Notes under the pieces: model-generated
What the model saw: only the letters and a program-made list of their open reading frames with translations
What the model was told of the DNA's origin: nothing
The model's database searches: none
Shown here: one piece after another, positions 42,228 to 54,269 of the stretch
How positions within the stretch are numbered: position 1 is the first letter of the stretch
Layout of the letters: each line of letters starts with the position of its first letter
Origin: Antedon mediterranea
Lineage: Eukaryota; Echinodermata; Crinoidea; Comatulida; Antedonidae
Direction of reading: 5' to 3'
DNA length: 64,000 bases
NCBI RefSeq assembly: GCF_964355755.1
Contig: NC_092672.1
Location: forward strand, 21,138,501 to 21,202,500
Translations under genes and position numbers: made by a program

Positions 42228-42994
42228 AGTCGCGTGGAAGCGACTCTATAGTTCACTAAGTCGGTCGGTCGGTCTGTCTGTCTGTCTGTCGGTCTGTCTG
42301 TCTGTCTGTCGGTCCGGTATCACTATGCGTTTTATCGCTTTATGACCTTATCTTGATATCAGTTTAATCTAGCTAAGTAAATTTTTCACAGAATATTCCT
42401 TATGGCCAGGAATCGATGTGGTTATGTTTTTATGGTGCGCAATAAAAAATTACGCGGTCTACGCACGATTTAACGAAATCACGTTTGTAATCATATCTTA
42501 ACAACCATGAATCACAATTAAATAAAATTTGGTACTCATAAATTTCAGGGCATAAATCATCATATGGCAATACAATTACGTGCGTAGCGCATGTAACGCA
42601 TGCGTACGCGCGCTTAAAATTTTCAAAATTTATTTTCGATGAAATAAGAGTACGTTTCAGGCAATTTTAAGCGTTTACAAAATTGCCATGAGTGCGCAGA
42701 TTTTTGCGCGCGCACTGCGCGTTAAATGTTATTGCGCATACTTTTTTTTCTGTTTTCTTGAATTACTTTTCAACTCGAAATTACGTTATATGAGCACGTC
42801 AAATGTGACAGGCTACGCACGTGTAAATTAAAAAAATATAAATGTTTTTAAACATTTCAACATTTTTAAACATGTTCAGTAATTTCGGTCAGTATAGTTT
42901 ACTATGTCGGTCGGTCCGTCTGTCTGTCGGTCTGTCTGTCTGTCGGTCTGTTTGTCTGTCGGTCCGGTATCACTATGAATTGTAGCACGCGACT
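42228..42994. mobile_element. MITE-like element with AGTCGCGTG ends and GGTC/TGTC arrays
   Basis: The 9-bp inverted ends AGTCGCGTG (42228) and CACGCGACT (42994) enclose two direct copies of a block TAGTT-ACTA-GTCGGTCGG followed by a TCTG/TCGG microsatellite and GGTCCGGTATCACTATG (42251-42330; 42893-42977). Between them are CpG-rich runs (GCGCGCACTGCGCG). It lies in the intron between the BESS exon and the terminal exon. A fragment of the same family lies at 29775-29880. Confidence 0.65.
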
Positions 42995-43044
42995 TAATGG
43001 CTGTTGGCCTTGTTTAATACTTGTTTCATTTTTTTTTTAAATAG

Positions 43045-43083
43045 AAAATGGAAGAGATTAAGGAGGAGTTGGACTGTAACTAG
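43045..43083 (+). CDS. Terminal exon of the BESS gene
   Basis: The acceptor TTTTTTTTTAAATAG is followed in phase 0 by KMEEIKEELDCN and TAG. A short charged helix directly after the BESS motif, then a stop, is typical of MADF-BESS C-termini. The call rests on splice signals, frame and the preceding exon; such a short piece is weak evidence alone. Confidence 0.5.
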   Translation, partial: KMEEIKEELDCN

Positions 43084-43889
43084 TATTTATTAAGTGGTTA
43101 TAGAAGGAAAGCTGAACTGAATGTCTTTTCTTTAGCAATAGAGAACACATGGAAATATATGTATATGTTTTGTTATACTCCAATACTAAAAAAATAGTCA
43201 AATTGGCTGCCAGATAATGGAATTTTTTTCATTTTATAAGTGAAAACATAAGTTTTTTTGGGGTTTTTTTCTATGTAAGTGATTAACTTTGTTAAAACTA
43301 CAAAATGGCCTATTCAAATTTGATTTTAATCATCTTCATTTTTCATGATTCTATGGGACAATACATCTTTAAGTTTAGTGTCATTTTTTGGACAAGATAT
43401 ATTGTCTTCCTGAAAATATAATTTAAAACATTTTCGTTGTGTGTAATACAGTATAACACTTTAGGGTTAGTTATTCACTTTTAACAATAATAATATTTCT
43501 TCAATTTTCATTTTTTTTTGGGATGATACATTTTAAATTTATTATTTTATTTAGAAAATAAATGTGAAAACTTTACATTAATATATAGGCCTATAGTTTA
43601 TATTTTGAAAGTGACAAACCCATGAAGATTCCCAGTTCGTGTTTATATGAAATGTTTTATATGGTTATAATAACCTCTGTTGATATTTGTAAGTACACCA
43701 CTAATAAATACAGTCAGCAGATCACATGTACGTGTAATCAACATGCAATAAATGCTTTAATTCTTGTAACTGTATTGATATTGGATACATCTTCTTTTTT
43801 CCTTGTGATATATACATACAATCATGCACATTTCAGGCTTTGGAAAAGAATAATATTTTCCCACCAAAACCAAACACTGTGATTGGTGT
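43084..43889. other. Downstream of the BESS gene, no gene
   Basis: AT-rich with T-runs. Resembles parts of 28985-29100 (GTGAAAACA, AAATTGGCTGCCA). Nothing coding recognised. Confidence 0.4.
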
Positions 43890-43936
43890 AACCAGGGAAG
43901 AGTTAAATTACATTTTAATTTAACTCTTCTCTGGTT
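43890..43936. repeat. 20-bp hairpin
   Basis: 43890-43909 pairs with 43917-43936 over 20 bp with one G.T wobble and a 7-base loop (ACATTTT). It could be a folded-back transposon end or, less likely, a small-RNA precursor. Confidence 0.7.
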
Positions 43937-44019
43937 AAACTTACATAGGAAATACTTCAGAGTCATCTTCTCTGATTATTTTTAATGTAGCATTGTATTG
44001 GCCAACACACTATCTCCTA

Positions 44020-44172
44020 GGCCTAGCAATCACGACGAATCAGCACATCGTGACGCGTTTAGTGGGAACCGACAAGAAAAACTAATAGACGCATGACAAT
44101 TCAACTTTCAAAGCGATCCGTCGAATGACGCATGACGCTTCGCGGCTTCGCGTTTGGTGTGCACCGGCCTTT
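44020..44172 (-). mobile_element. PIF/Harbinger-like terminus
   Basis: The minus strand reads GGCCGGTGCACACCAAACGC then GAAGCCGCGAAGCG and CGTCATGCGTC, the kind of CpG-rich terminus seen in Harbinger-type elements of animals. GCGAAGCCGCGAA also occurs at 37970-37982, upstream of the MADF exon. The two may bound one element that carried the MADF/BESS gene; a matching left tip and target duplication were not found. Confidence 0.4.
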
Positions 44173-44429
44173 ATATAATAACGTTTACGTTTCTGATGTT
44201 TTTATGCAATTTCAAATTTTTATTTTTGTGCTGTAGTTTAGTAAAACTAAATTTATCTTACCGGTTCCACCCTTTAAGAGAGAAAGATCCTACTTCCCTT
44301 CCCTTGTAGTAGAGCACCATATCAAGAATGTTAAATAACGGGCAAGAGATGTAAATACTAAAATTGCTTGTTACAAACACTTTATTCACAGTACAATATA
44401 ACAATATTACTATAAGCCCAATAGTACAG

Positions 44430-44962
44430 CCACATATGTAAGGAAAACTAGCTCCAGCTTGATATTTGTGCCAAAATAGATTTTATTTGCTAACTTTGTT
44501 ATTCTTAAGTTGCTGAATTCAAAAAAGTTAGGTGCCATTTTTTTCGACCACTCCTTCAGCCGCCATTTTGTATTTCAAAATGGCCGACATTCCATACTAA
44601 ACTTTGTCATCCATGGTATCATCTGAAAGGGAATGTAATACTGATCATTTTATCCCATTACATCTATATACAAAAATGCATAGTTACATAGTTATTTAAC
44701 AATAAAACAAGTCACGTGACCAATAAAGGTCAAAAGGTCAACATTTTAATTTTCTCAAATACTTTACTGTTTGGTATCGTAGGATAGCTTTTTTATTCTG
44801 AATACAGTTTTACTAATATCTATTCAATTTTCCTTTGTTTTTTGTCATAATTTTCCAATTATGTAAATAAACTGTTTTTAAATGTACAATAAAAAAGGTC
44901 TCCTTCGTATTAAGATAAATACGGTTTTTCTTATTGGTTTTACAATTCATTCAAATGTTTGG
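44430..44962 (+). repeat. Left arm of a 2.9-kb inverted-repeat element
   Basis: Diverged reverse complement of 46584-47308. Shared phrases include GGTGCCATTTTTTTCGACCA, ATTTCAAAATGGCCGAC, CCATGGTATCAT and TCTGAATACAGTTTTACTAA. Identity is clearly lower than for the other inverted repeats here, so the element is old. Confidence 0.8.
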
Positions 44963-46583
44963 TAACATTTATCTGGTTATAATAACAATTTCAGTGTGTG
45001 AAAATACTCTAATATAAGTTTAGTTTAACTATCAAGATCCTCGATATGCCCGGTTTTCGCATTGCAAGTAAAAAACAAGATCAAACAACCATTGCTTTGC
45101 AGGTAAATTAGTTGCAACGCAAACATGATCTTGGAGGTAAAGTAATTGATTTTAGTACCTTTATTTGAGCAAGTTCATACAACTACTACGGCAGAAACGT
45201 AACTTTGGAAAGTAATTTAGATTTCTCTTAATTCTGCTAGTTAATGTAGTTTTATTTATAACTATATCCAGTGCAGTGGCATCTATGTTTTTTTTTCAAA
45301 CATGGTTTTCTGCCAATAGCATGGTTGCATGTTGTAAGCATAGGCCTATATATATAAAGTAAATCGATAAAAAACTTGTTTCTTATTTAAATTAATTTAT
45401 ATACATATTCTTATATTATATATTGGATATTTGTGTGACCATAAAGGAAGGATAGAAAACAGCTCATCTATACTGTGTATAAGTAGTCGAATAATCTTCC
45501 ACCGTTTCAGATGATAACATAATTATTGAATATACAATTAAATCGGTGGCATATGCTCATACTCATTAAGAATACCAATACTAACAACAAACGGATACAA
45601 TGGGATCATGCCAAAGAACAATAAAATAATAATAATTCAAAACGCATCGATGACTGAAAAGCCGATTCCATCCCCTACCGGTGTGTGGTCGCACTTCACT
45701 CTTTAAAAAAACCCCCACTGCATTTTTGATAAATATAACTGAGACATGCAGTAAAAGTAACAAAATTAAAATACAAATTTATAAAAGGGAATTCAATAAC
45801 ATAAATCGTTACATACGGTACATATTTATAAAGTGTCTGTAGTTAAAAGATTTCGTTTTTCTCAAACTAATTTGAATATTATTGCTGGAAAGTAGATATT
45901 GCTTCCCTTTTTCCCGATAAATTCTTAAAGTTAAGTTACCACAAACAAGTATAGTTTGATTAATTATTCTATGTGACTTTTGATGATAACAACGTATAGT
46001 TAGGATTTATATTGCGATAATCACAAACCATACGTAAAAATCAAAGGGAATTTTTGGACGTTAAAAATACCGTAATTCGTTTCTCTACAATATCGATTGG
46101 TAGTTTGTAAAGGTAGTAAAGGCAGCAGTAGGACACTTACTTTTCTTTATTACGTGTAAACTGACGTTCAAAGAGAAAGGGAAAGACATGCCAATTAACA
46201 TTTGCATTGTGCACAATGGCTTTATATTGTGTGGTACCCGCTTTGACAAAAATGCAAATGATTTTGAACGCTACGCAAATGATACCGTGACCCGTAGCAT
46301 TTTTTTTCTTTTTACGAAAAACAGAAATGTAAACTACCTAAAAAAAAAAATAGATTCAGAATTTAAAAAGCTATTCAACGAAACAAAGCAAAGATGTGCT
46401 TTGACAACAGTTTATTTCACCTTTGTTCACGGACAATAGTTATTTTGATTTTAAATTAAATAACTCGGAAACTTGACATTGAAGTTAAGTGTAATCCAGT
46501 ACCGTACGGTACTTATTCAGTATTTGGATAATATATAATATAAAACATATAAATGAACAATGACAAAGTCGAAAGAAAATCAA
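44963..46583. other. Centre of the inverted-repeat element
   Basis: 1.6 kb, AT-rich. Contains an 83-codon open frame at 46188-46439 (+) that reads MPINICIVHNGFILCGT near its start and a Lys-rich middle. I do not recognise it. No transposase domain seen. Confidence 0.4.
46188..46439 (+). CDS. Unidentified small open frame
   Basis: 83 codons from ATG to TAG, with balanced composition for this AT-rich region: a hydrophobic start (NICIVHNGFILCG), charged segments (FDKNANDFERYAND) and a lysine-rich helix (YLKKKIDSEFKKLFNETK). No signal peptide or known motif. Its position in the middle of an inverted-repeat element suggests a remnant of an element-encoded protein, but a chance frame cannot be excluded. 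Confidence 0.2.
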   Translation: MPINICIVHNGFILCGTRFDKNANDFERYANDTVTRSIFFLFTKNRNVNYLKKKIDSEFKKLFNETKQRCALTTVYFTFVHGQ

Positions 46584-47308
46584 ACAAACATTTGAATGAA
46601 TGGTAAATCCAATAAGTAAAACCGTATTTATCTTAATATGAAGGAGACTACTTTTTTCATTGTTAAAATGAGTATAGCGAGGCATTTAATGAATAGGCAA
46701 ACTGCCTTAAAATGTGATATGTTTCGAGAAACTATTCTCATCATCAGAAGAACAGAAAACAACGCCTAAAGTACTTATATACCAATAGGACAGGTATGTA
46801 AATAAGGATTAGCATGATAAAACAACAAGGAACATTTAAAACAGTTTATTTACATTTTTGGAAAATTATGACAATAAACAAAGTAAAATAGAATAGATAT
46901 TAGTAAAACTGTATTCAGAATAAAAAGATCTATCCAACGATACCAAACAGTACAGTATTTTGGTGAAATTGCCTTTTAACCTTTATTGATCACGTGATTT
47001 GTTTAATTTCGCAATTACTATGTAACTATGCATTTATTGATATGGGTGTAATGGAATAAAATAATCAGTATTACATTCCCTTTCCAATGATACCATGGAT
47101 GACCAGCTTTAGTGTGGAACGTCGGCCATTTTGAAATACAAAATTGCGGCTGAAGGAGTGGTCGAAAAAAATGGCACCTAACTTTTTTGGATTCAGCATC
47201 TCAAGAATAACAAAGTTAGCTAAAAAAATCTATTTTGGCACAAATATCGAACTGGAAGACATAATAACCCGTACTACAACGACTAGGAAACCTTTAACAT
47301 GTGGCTTA
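46584..47308 (-). repeat. Right arm of the 2.9-kb inverted-repeat element
   Basis: Reverse complement of 44430-44962, interrupted at about 46664-46832 by about 170 bp that contains GTTTCGAGAAACTATTCTCA followed by TCATCAG, resembling a retroelement 3' end. Outside the insertion the arms align throughout. Confidence 0.8.
46664..46832 (-). mobile_element. Short retroelement insertion in the right arm
   Basis: Absent from the left arm. The minus strand reads CTTCTGATGATGAGAATAGT then TTCTCGAAAC, similar to CCTGATGATGATCAAATAAA and GTTTGAAACG at the end of the 5S-type SINE (30010-29980). No coding content. Confidence 0.5.
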
Positions 47309-47931
47309 CCTTTCATTGGTCATGCTTTTTAACAACCTACCTTCAACCCCTGCGTTAGCGGCTGCGGTAACACTAACCCAGCGAATGCTATGCAGTCCAA
47401 ATATACTCATTGTACCCACAGCATAAAATATCCTTAAACAGCACGGCAGCGTGAATAGGACATCTTTCTAGCATGTGGCTACTAGTTGATTTCACTGACT
47501 AAATAGTGCTAATGTGGTTCCATGCCTTCTACTCTCTATATCAGCATGTATAAAGACCTAGACCCAGGTATCTGTGTCCAACAATAGTGTCCAACCACCA
47601 ATAGTTCTTGATAGTTCAAACACTGAATTATTTAATATTTTAAATGAACTAAAATTTACACTATGTAGTATTTTTATAAAAAATTAATAAAATATGAACT
47701 TAATGTTGATTTTCCTTTTACCTAACCTTGTATTATTTTAGGTAAATACAGAATTTCATTTACAGTATTGTTGTACAAAACTATGGAACAATCAAGTCCT
47801 TCTGTTTCTGAATTATTTCTTGTAGATGTTAAATCTTTGATTAGTTTTACACCTTTTCACCTTCTGTCAATTATTTAAGAATTACTGACATTCAGTGATT
47901 GAAGTTTCTCCTTCATCTAATGTTCAAGCAG
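47309..47931. other. Non-coding spacer
   Basis: AT-rich; nothing recognised. Confidence 0.4.
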
Positions 47932-48252
47932 TATCTATATATAAATTTACGTAAGGGCAAAATTCGGTAAATCGCGCGTTACTTCTAGAATGTTTACTCG
48001 ATGGTATATAAAGTTGGTTCGTACTTTCGGTACTGATTTTAACCACCTGATGTAACCCTGTTTACTAATTAAATTGAGTCAGATAATTAGTTATTGGCAA
48101 TTAAAACGAATTTAGGTTCAACGATTTGCCCCAAATAGGGGTGTTTTCCGATCGTGGTATACACTGTCTAATGCATGTCCATCGTGAAAAATACCCGCAT
48201 ACAATAATACGAGGATGCTTCGCATTTTCCTATCTCCTCCTACGATAACTGT
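47932..48252 (+). repeat. 320-bp repeat, inverted partner at 57720-58042
   Basis: Begins TATCTATATATAAATTTACG, continues GGGCAAAATTCGGTAAATCG, and includes CCAAATAGGGGTGTTTTCCG and TATCTCCTCCTACGATAA. The reverse complement at 57720-58042 matches at about 95 per cent by eye. Confidence 0.9.
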
Positions 48253-50099
48253 TTTTAATGGCTGAAAACCGGTTGAACAGCTCGAGTACAGCATCATAAT
48301 ATTGAAGACAGGCCGATTTTCTTTAAAAAAAATACTATTTTGATAGATTTAATATACGTTTATACAAATGTATTGATTTGCAATGAATGGAACATTCCAA
48401 ATTATTTCGTTTAACCATACTTGCATACCTCCATGGTTTAACACAAGTAGGTAAATTTATAGACCCTTGGAGAATAAACAGAAATAGTATTGTAATTCTA
48501 TACAATACTGCAAATAGGTATTAACCACTTTTGATCGCCATTTGAATCAAAAGTGTGTTGGTATACTGTTAGATATAATATAAACAAATATACTAATAAA
48601 CGTTATCACTGTGAGTGTGTGGGTAGCCCCTACTTTTAGATTATAAACACATAATAATATAATACTACTTTATTACTGTCAGTTGTTTCTCAACGTTTGT
48701 ATTAATTAATAATTACAAAAATATAAACGTATTAGTGGTCTTTAAATGTACTTCACTATTTCAAACGACCATGAGACAGTGACAGTTTTAATAAAGTATT
48801 AAATCGGAAATGTTTTACTCTATTTAGTGGTATATTATTTATAGGCCTATAAAAAAAATATTTTGTTACTGAGTGGATATAAAAGAAATATAAAGAATAA
48901 TTTAATATAAAGAATATATTAAAAAATTGTTCCTCTTTGTACCTCATCCCCAACGCTCAACTCTAATGACAAGTTTCAAGGTGCTAATTTTGGTTGACTT
49001 CATAAATCATTGTGTCTATCATCTAGTTGTTATAATGTTTTTTTTATTGAGAATTGTCCTATAATTTCACACATAAATTAATTATTATTATTATTTGAAA
49101 TCAAAATAAAATGTACATTGACTTAGGAATGTATTTAATAATTGCCCTGATTTAATGCACAACTATTAATTTAGATTGTATACTGGCTTTTTCTTTTTAT
49201 CCAAATGTACATATGAAAAACATAAGCACTCATTTTGAGGGCTTGTGATGAGTTGAAAATCAAATAACAATATTATCAAGTTAAAGTTCAAAACAATTTT
49301 TTTTGTAATGGTCAAATGAATGCAAAACAGAAAATATATTTAGGTTACATTAATTTCTTTAAAAAGTAGCATGAAAACATAAAGTGAATTACATGAATAA
49401 AGGTAATAACTATACAGGAACCAAAACTTAAAATAAATAAATAAAATCAACAGAAATATAGACAATAGCATATTATTTTATCAGAAAAGTAGTTGGAGAG
49501 ATAATGATTTTCAATTATTATATAAAAGTTTTTCTGATTAGAAACAAGGGTTAAATCAAGACTATTCCACCTATATTTGGGGAAAACAATATTTTTTATT
49601 TAAAATAATTGCCAAACTCTGCAATCCTAAAAAAAACATAGCAAACCTCATTTAACCAACATAAAGTGATTGAATCAGTAGTTTACAACTCACTTGGTTT
49701 GTCAATTAACAAATTTAAATATATTTTTGTTAAATAATTAATTTTGTGGTTAAGCATCATTTTTTTGGTTTAAAAACAATATTGATAAACCTTCACCGCC
49801 CCAAACAATGTTACAATAATGTATAAGTAAAACATTTTATTTTAATTTCTTTAGAATACTAATATATTTAGATATTTTATTTGAGAAAAATTGTTGGCAG
49901 CCAATAATCTAATTAAAAGACCAAGGAATGATACTTCACTTTTTTCAATTAATTTTGCATTAAAAAATATAACAATTGTTGTGTGTAAGTTCACTAATAC
50001 AATTAGTTTTAGTCGTATTAATTAATAATTAGTTTGTAGTGAATAATTTACTAACTTACTTAACTTTAAATTTAAAAAGTTCAACAAGACAATATTGTT
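48253..50099. other. No gene recognised
   Basis: 1.8 kb of AT-rich sequence with many short A or T runs. Nothing identifiable. Confidence 0.4.
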
Positions 50100-50480
50100 A
50101 TTAAAATATAAAGTTGTATTATCTGCATAAAAAAATTTGTCTCAAAGATTTACTAATTATTAATTTGAAATAATGATTTCGATCTGTAAAATATCTTTTA
50201 AACCAATCTAAGAAAGGCTCCAAAATACCATAATGAAACCACTTGAAAATATCATGGTTTACAACATCAAAAGTTTTTGATAAATCTTGAAAAGTACTTT
50301 CAAAAGCAGTATTAACAGAATTAGTGAGTTCAAGAAAAGCATGACAAGTGGTATTGTATGCATACAATTTTCATTATTTTTTTGAAAAAATGGGTAAAAT
50401 TAAGATTGGTATAAAAGTATCCGTTTTTAAATACAGGATTTACATTTAATATGATTAGGTATAGAACCCATCATGAATGA
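50100..50480 (-). pseudogene. Degenerate LINE reverse transcriptase
   Basis: The minus strand at 50367-50119 reads CHAFLELTNSVNTAFES then FQDLSKTFDVVNHDI, GILEPFLDWFKRYFTDR and HYFKL, matching the LDLSKAFDTVNHDIL ... DWF-SYL-NR block of non-LTR reverse transcriptases. Upstream, damaged traces of the NYRPI-ILP--SKI-E motif (THFFKKIMKIV) can be read in the frame before it. The YxDD core and everything downstream are missing. Several substitutions show that this is an old copy. Group: L2/CR1/Jockey assemblage. Confidence 0.8.
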
Positions 50481-52002
50481 TTAATTAATGGCGTATGTGA
50501 GATGGCTTATGAAGCAACCTTTTTAAGAATCATGCTCTGAACCTTTACTAGAATTCAAATTTGTAATTATATTAAGCACTTCTGTTTCAGATATAAATGG
50601 GAGGTGGTAATTAAGAGATTTGGTCTTTGCCATTTTAGACTATATAGAATTACAGAGTTTTACAAATGTGGCTATACTTTTTATATCTTGAAATATTTGA
50701 ACTTTTATGAATTTTTAAAAGTTTATGCTAATGTTTACTAAATTTATTTAGGTGGGTGTCATCAATAGTTGTTTTAGTGTTTTGGTTTTTTTTAACTTCA
50801 AAAAGTATATAAAAAAATGTATCCAACATTAGGATTAAGTCTACAGTTTAGACGAATCAGTTTGTCATTAATGGAATGCAGTAGAAGTAAAATTGAGAAA
50901 AATTACAAATGCAATCAATTTTTTGTATTTATAAAAACGCCATTTTTTACGTTTTTTTTAAATTACTTTCCTTAGTTACACATAGAAATGGTTGCTAAGG
51001 TAACACTATAGGTAAAATATGAAAATTGTTGAGAATTGTTATGAACTATCTTGTAAATTTTGATAAAACATTAATAGTTGTAGTAAAGTGGGGACCTGTC
51101 CTGTTTTGCATTCTGACCCCTTTTGACCTCAAATGACCTATTTACAAGGTCAGATTTTTTGGGAGGTCTTTCTGTATCCCTTTACACAAAATAGATTTTA
51201 AAATTTATAAAACCATTGACGCAATTATTTCCAAGTTTAACATCATTTTCCATCAACTAAATATTTCAATGCAAAATACTGTTTTTCTGGCAATTAATTG
51301 AAATAAACCTGGCAACACATTCTCCTATTTTATCTAAACTATTCGTATGACTCTAGTAGCATTATGACAAGCCACATATACATTTTATTATTGGAATAGC
51401 CATATTTAAATTGTGTTTCATGTGTTTTGTTTGTTGATATTTTGTTATATTTTTTGTATTTTTCGTATTTTCCTGGCAACACAAAACCTATGTACACAAT
51501 TTACCCCAGTTTTTTTTGTGATTATTGTTGACAAACCTATTGACTATCAAATTAAAAAACCTCATTGATTTAAAAACACCACTTTGGAAGTTATAGGTAC
51601 GTTTATGAGGTATACTTTTATAAAAAAAATATTTTTTAAAAACACCCATTTTTAAAATAATGGTATCAACCAAACTCCATTTTGTAATTTATTTTTTTTC
51701 TACATTAAATGGAACTCAATACATGTTGTTTACACTGCTATAAACAAAAACTGTATACTGTAAGTATTTTTGGTTCAAATAAGTATACAAAGTTTGTACT
51801 TTTTCACTATAGAAAAACTGTGAAAAATGGCAAAAACATCAAAATTTGGATAATTGACCGTTGCCATGGCAACGGAGGCTAAAAAATAAATGAATGTTGT
51901 AGATATGCTTTTTATTGAAATGTCTATTCATGGTAAAAATTTGAGAGAAATCCATTTTTTTACATCTGCCACCAAATCTTTGATTTTTACAGACAATGGC
52001 TC
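50481..52002. other. No gene recognised
   Basis: AT-rich, T-run-rich. The part at 51100-51130 (ACCTGTCCTGTTTTGCATTC, CCCCTTTTGACCTCAAATGA) is slightly richer in G+C but has no frame. Confidence 0.4.
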
Positions 52003-53512
52003 TTAAAGTTTAGTTAGCAAAGTTCAAAAGGATGAATTAAAACACCTAATAAAAACCTTAAAAAGAGGCTACAAGGATGCTTGTTTTTCTTGTCTTACCA
52101 TTATTGAATAAATGTTATTAAATTGAAATTAAATTGAATTGAATTCACAACCACCACATATTTAATATACATTAATGACAAAATATGATGTTTTAATTAA
52201 GTTTATAACTAAAAATGAAAAACTACAATGTGTATTCCATGCGTACTGTATATCCATTTTTTATTGTTGCAAAGTTTCAAAATGACGCAATGAACTTTAC
52301 TCCGTCCATTGGATTGAATGTTAAATTGACCAAATATAAGTCCTGATAATGAACAGAACAGAGTATGCTCATAAGCATGCACAGATTAATATTTTGTGTA
52401 GATTACCGTATCCTTTCATTTACCGTCCCCTTTGTCTACCATCCTGTCATAAAGTCACTAGTAGGTTTTATTGTAAATTAATAGCACACTACGTGCAACA
52501 GCTAATACAGTAGTACTAATCATTGTCAGTATTTTCATTTTTGTTGTAAATGTATAGTCAACAGAGACCTCTTAGAATCCGGCTTCTGAGTCATGTCAGT
52601 CATACATTCTACTCATTCACCCTTTACCAAAAATTTTGTATTTTTAAAATGTCTTTCTTTCCATCATATATATTCATTTATGACTGACAATTTCATTCTT
52701 ATAGTTTCATTCTACTGTAAAACAATAATAGTCTCATTGTCATTACATTCAGCCTCTTACATTAACATTCAAATTAATTCAGAATAAATACATTTGAATG
52801 ATGAAGCCTAAAAAAACAAAAAACAGAATAACTAAAATACAAATAAATTGGTATATTTCTATACTATTGTACCTTATAACACAAGAATCTCCTGTTCGTC
52901 CGAAGCGTGTAACAATTTCGAAAGGCATTGTGAGATAGAATAGAGCTAATGGGTGGCGCCATTGTGAGCCATGGAGTAGCGCGCCCTCATCAAATTAGAA
53001 AGTCAAAATCATAGAGGGGATCTGCTAATACTATAGGGGGATAGAGTAATTGACTGAGCCCTCTATAGGAATTATTAGTTTTGACTTCCTAGTTTGGAGG
53101 GGGAGCTGCTCCATGCTGTGAAATGGCTTCGCCCAGTTTGACTTTTTAACCCTGTACATCTAGTACTACTATAAGTTCTTTGCTTTGATGTAGATGATGA
53201 TACATAAAACTGTTATAAAGCCTACCAAACATACAGTGCTAGTTGAGGGTGATTATTTGCTTTTTTGTAAGCAAAGTAAATAATAGTCAACCAGAAATAA
53301 AACTTGGTTTACTAAAAACTAAGCTTTGGTTGTCAACACAATGTAGGCGCTACGCAAGCGAGTTGATCAATAACAAGCAACAGTTTGGATAATCCATCAC
53401 ATTGTGATTGGTTAATTTGCTTGATTTAATTTACAAAAAAATTGGACAGACTACAGACAAATGGACAGACTAAATGTTGGGACAAATAAACTTATTACAT
53501 GCAATTATTACT
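52003..53512 (+). repeat. 1.5-kb dispersed repeat, copy 2
   Basis: Matches 31095-32606 from TTAAAGTTTAGTTAGCAAAG to GCAATTATTACT. Differences include an 11-bp insertion (CTAAAAAAACA near 52808) and a deletion of about 60 bp near 53165. Both copies are in the same orientation, 21 kb apart. Confidence 0.85.
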
Positions 53513-53744
53513 CAGTAATCACCTCTGTAGTCCCATGGGTACTCTTTTAAATAGTTATTGATTACAGTGCCTTAAATTAAAATATTCTTTAAATAATAAT
53601 TGTGTAAATTGATTTGACCAGGACCTTACCATGCCAATCCATATCAATACTTTGAGTTACAATTGTAGATAATATTATATTGATATTCATTTGTAGCTAT
53701 ACACTAGGCTTCATTATCTTAAGATTACTAGAGTATGCGTAACA

Positions 53745-54145
53745 GCAGTATGATCATACACACTGTTTATATTTTGTGTGGTGTAAGGAGTACAAAGGTA
53801 GGCCTATAGCTACAGCAGTAGGTCATACTCACTGTTTATATTTTGTGTGGTGTAGTACGTACAGGGGTAGGCCTATAGCTACAGCAGTATGATCATAATC
53901 ACTGTTTATATTTTGTGTGGTGTACTAGTACGTAAAGGGGTAGGCCTATAGCTACAGCAGTAGGTCATAATCACTGTTTATATTTTATGTGGTGTAGTAG
54001 GTACAGTGGTAGTCCTATACTACAGCAGTATGGTCATAATCACTTATAGGGCTGGAAATCATTCAAATATACACACTGTTTATATTTTGTGGTGCAGTGG
54101 GTACAGTAGTATGGCTGCATCAGTGTGATCATACTCACGTAGGGC
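53745..54145. repeat. Minisatellite, about 62-67 bp x 5-6
   Basis: Copies share GCTACAGCAGTA, GTCATA-TCACTGTTTATATT and TTGTGTGGTGTAGTA, separated by GGTAGGCCTATA. The last copies are interrupted by a duplicated phrase TAGGGCTGGAAAT. Confidence 0.85.
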
Positions 54146-54269
54146 TGGAAATTAAAAGTATGGTAGTATATGTGACCTGCTTTTAGTCTAGGTGACAAAG
54201 TTATTGAACTTGATTCTTCATTATGTAAACATTTAAATATTTGAATTAATACTAAAGATTTCTTAAAAC

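Noticed and set aside
46721-46746. Hammerhead ribozyme candidate
   Set aside because: CTGATGA and GAAAC are present with a stem between them, but an extra base disrupts the core and stems I and III are not evident.
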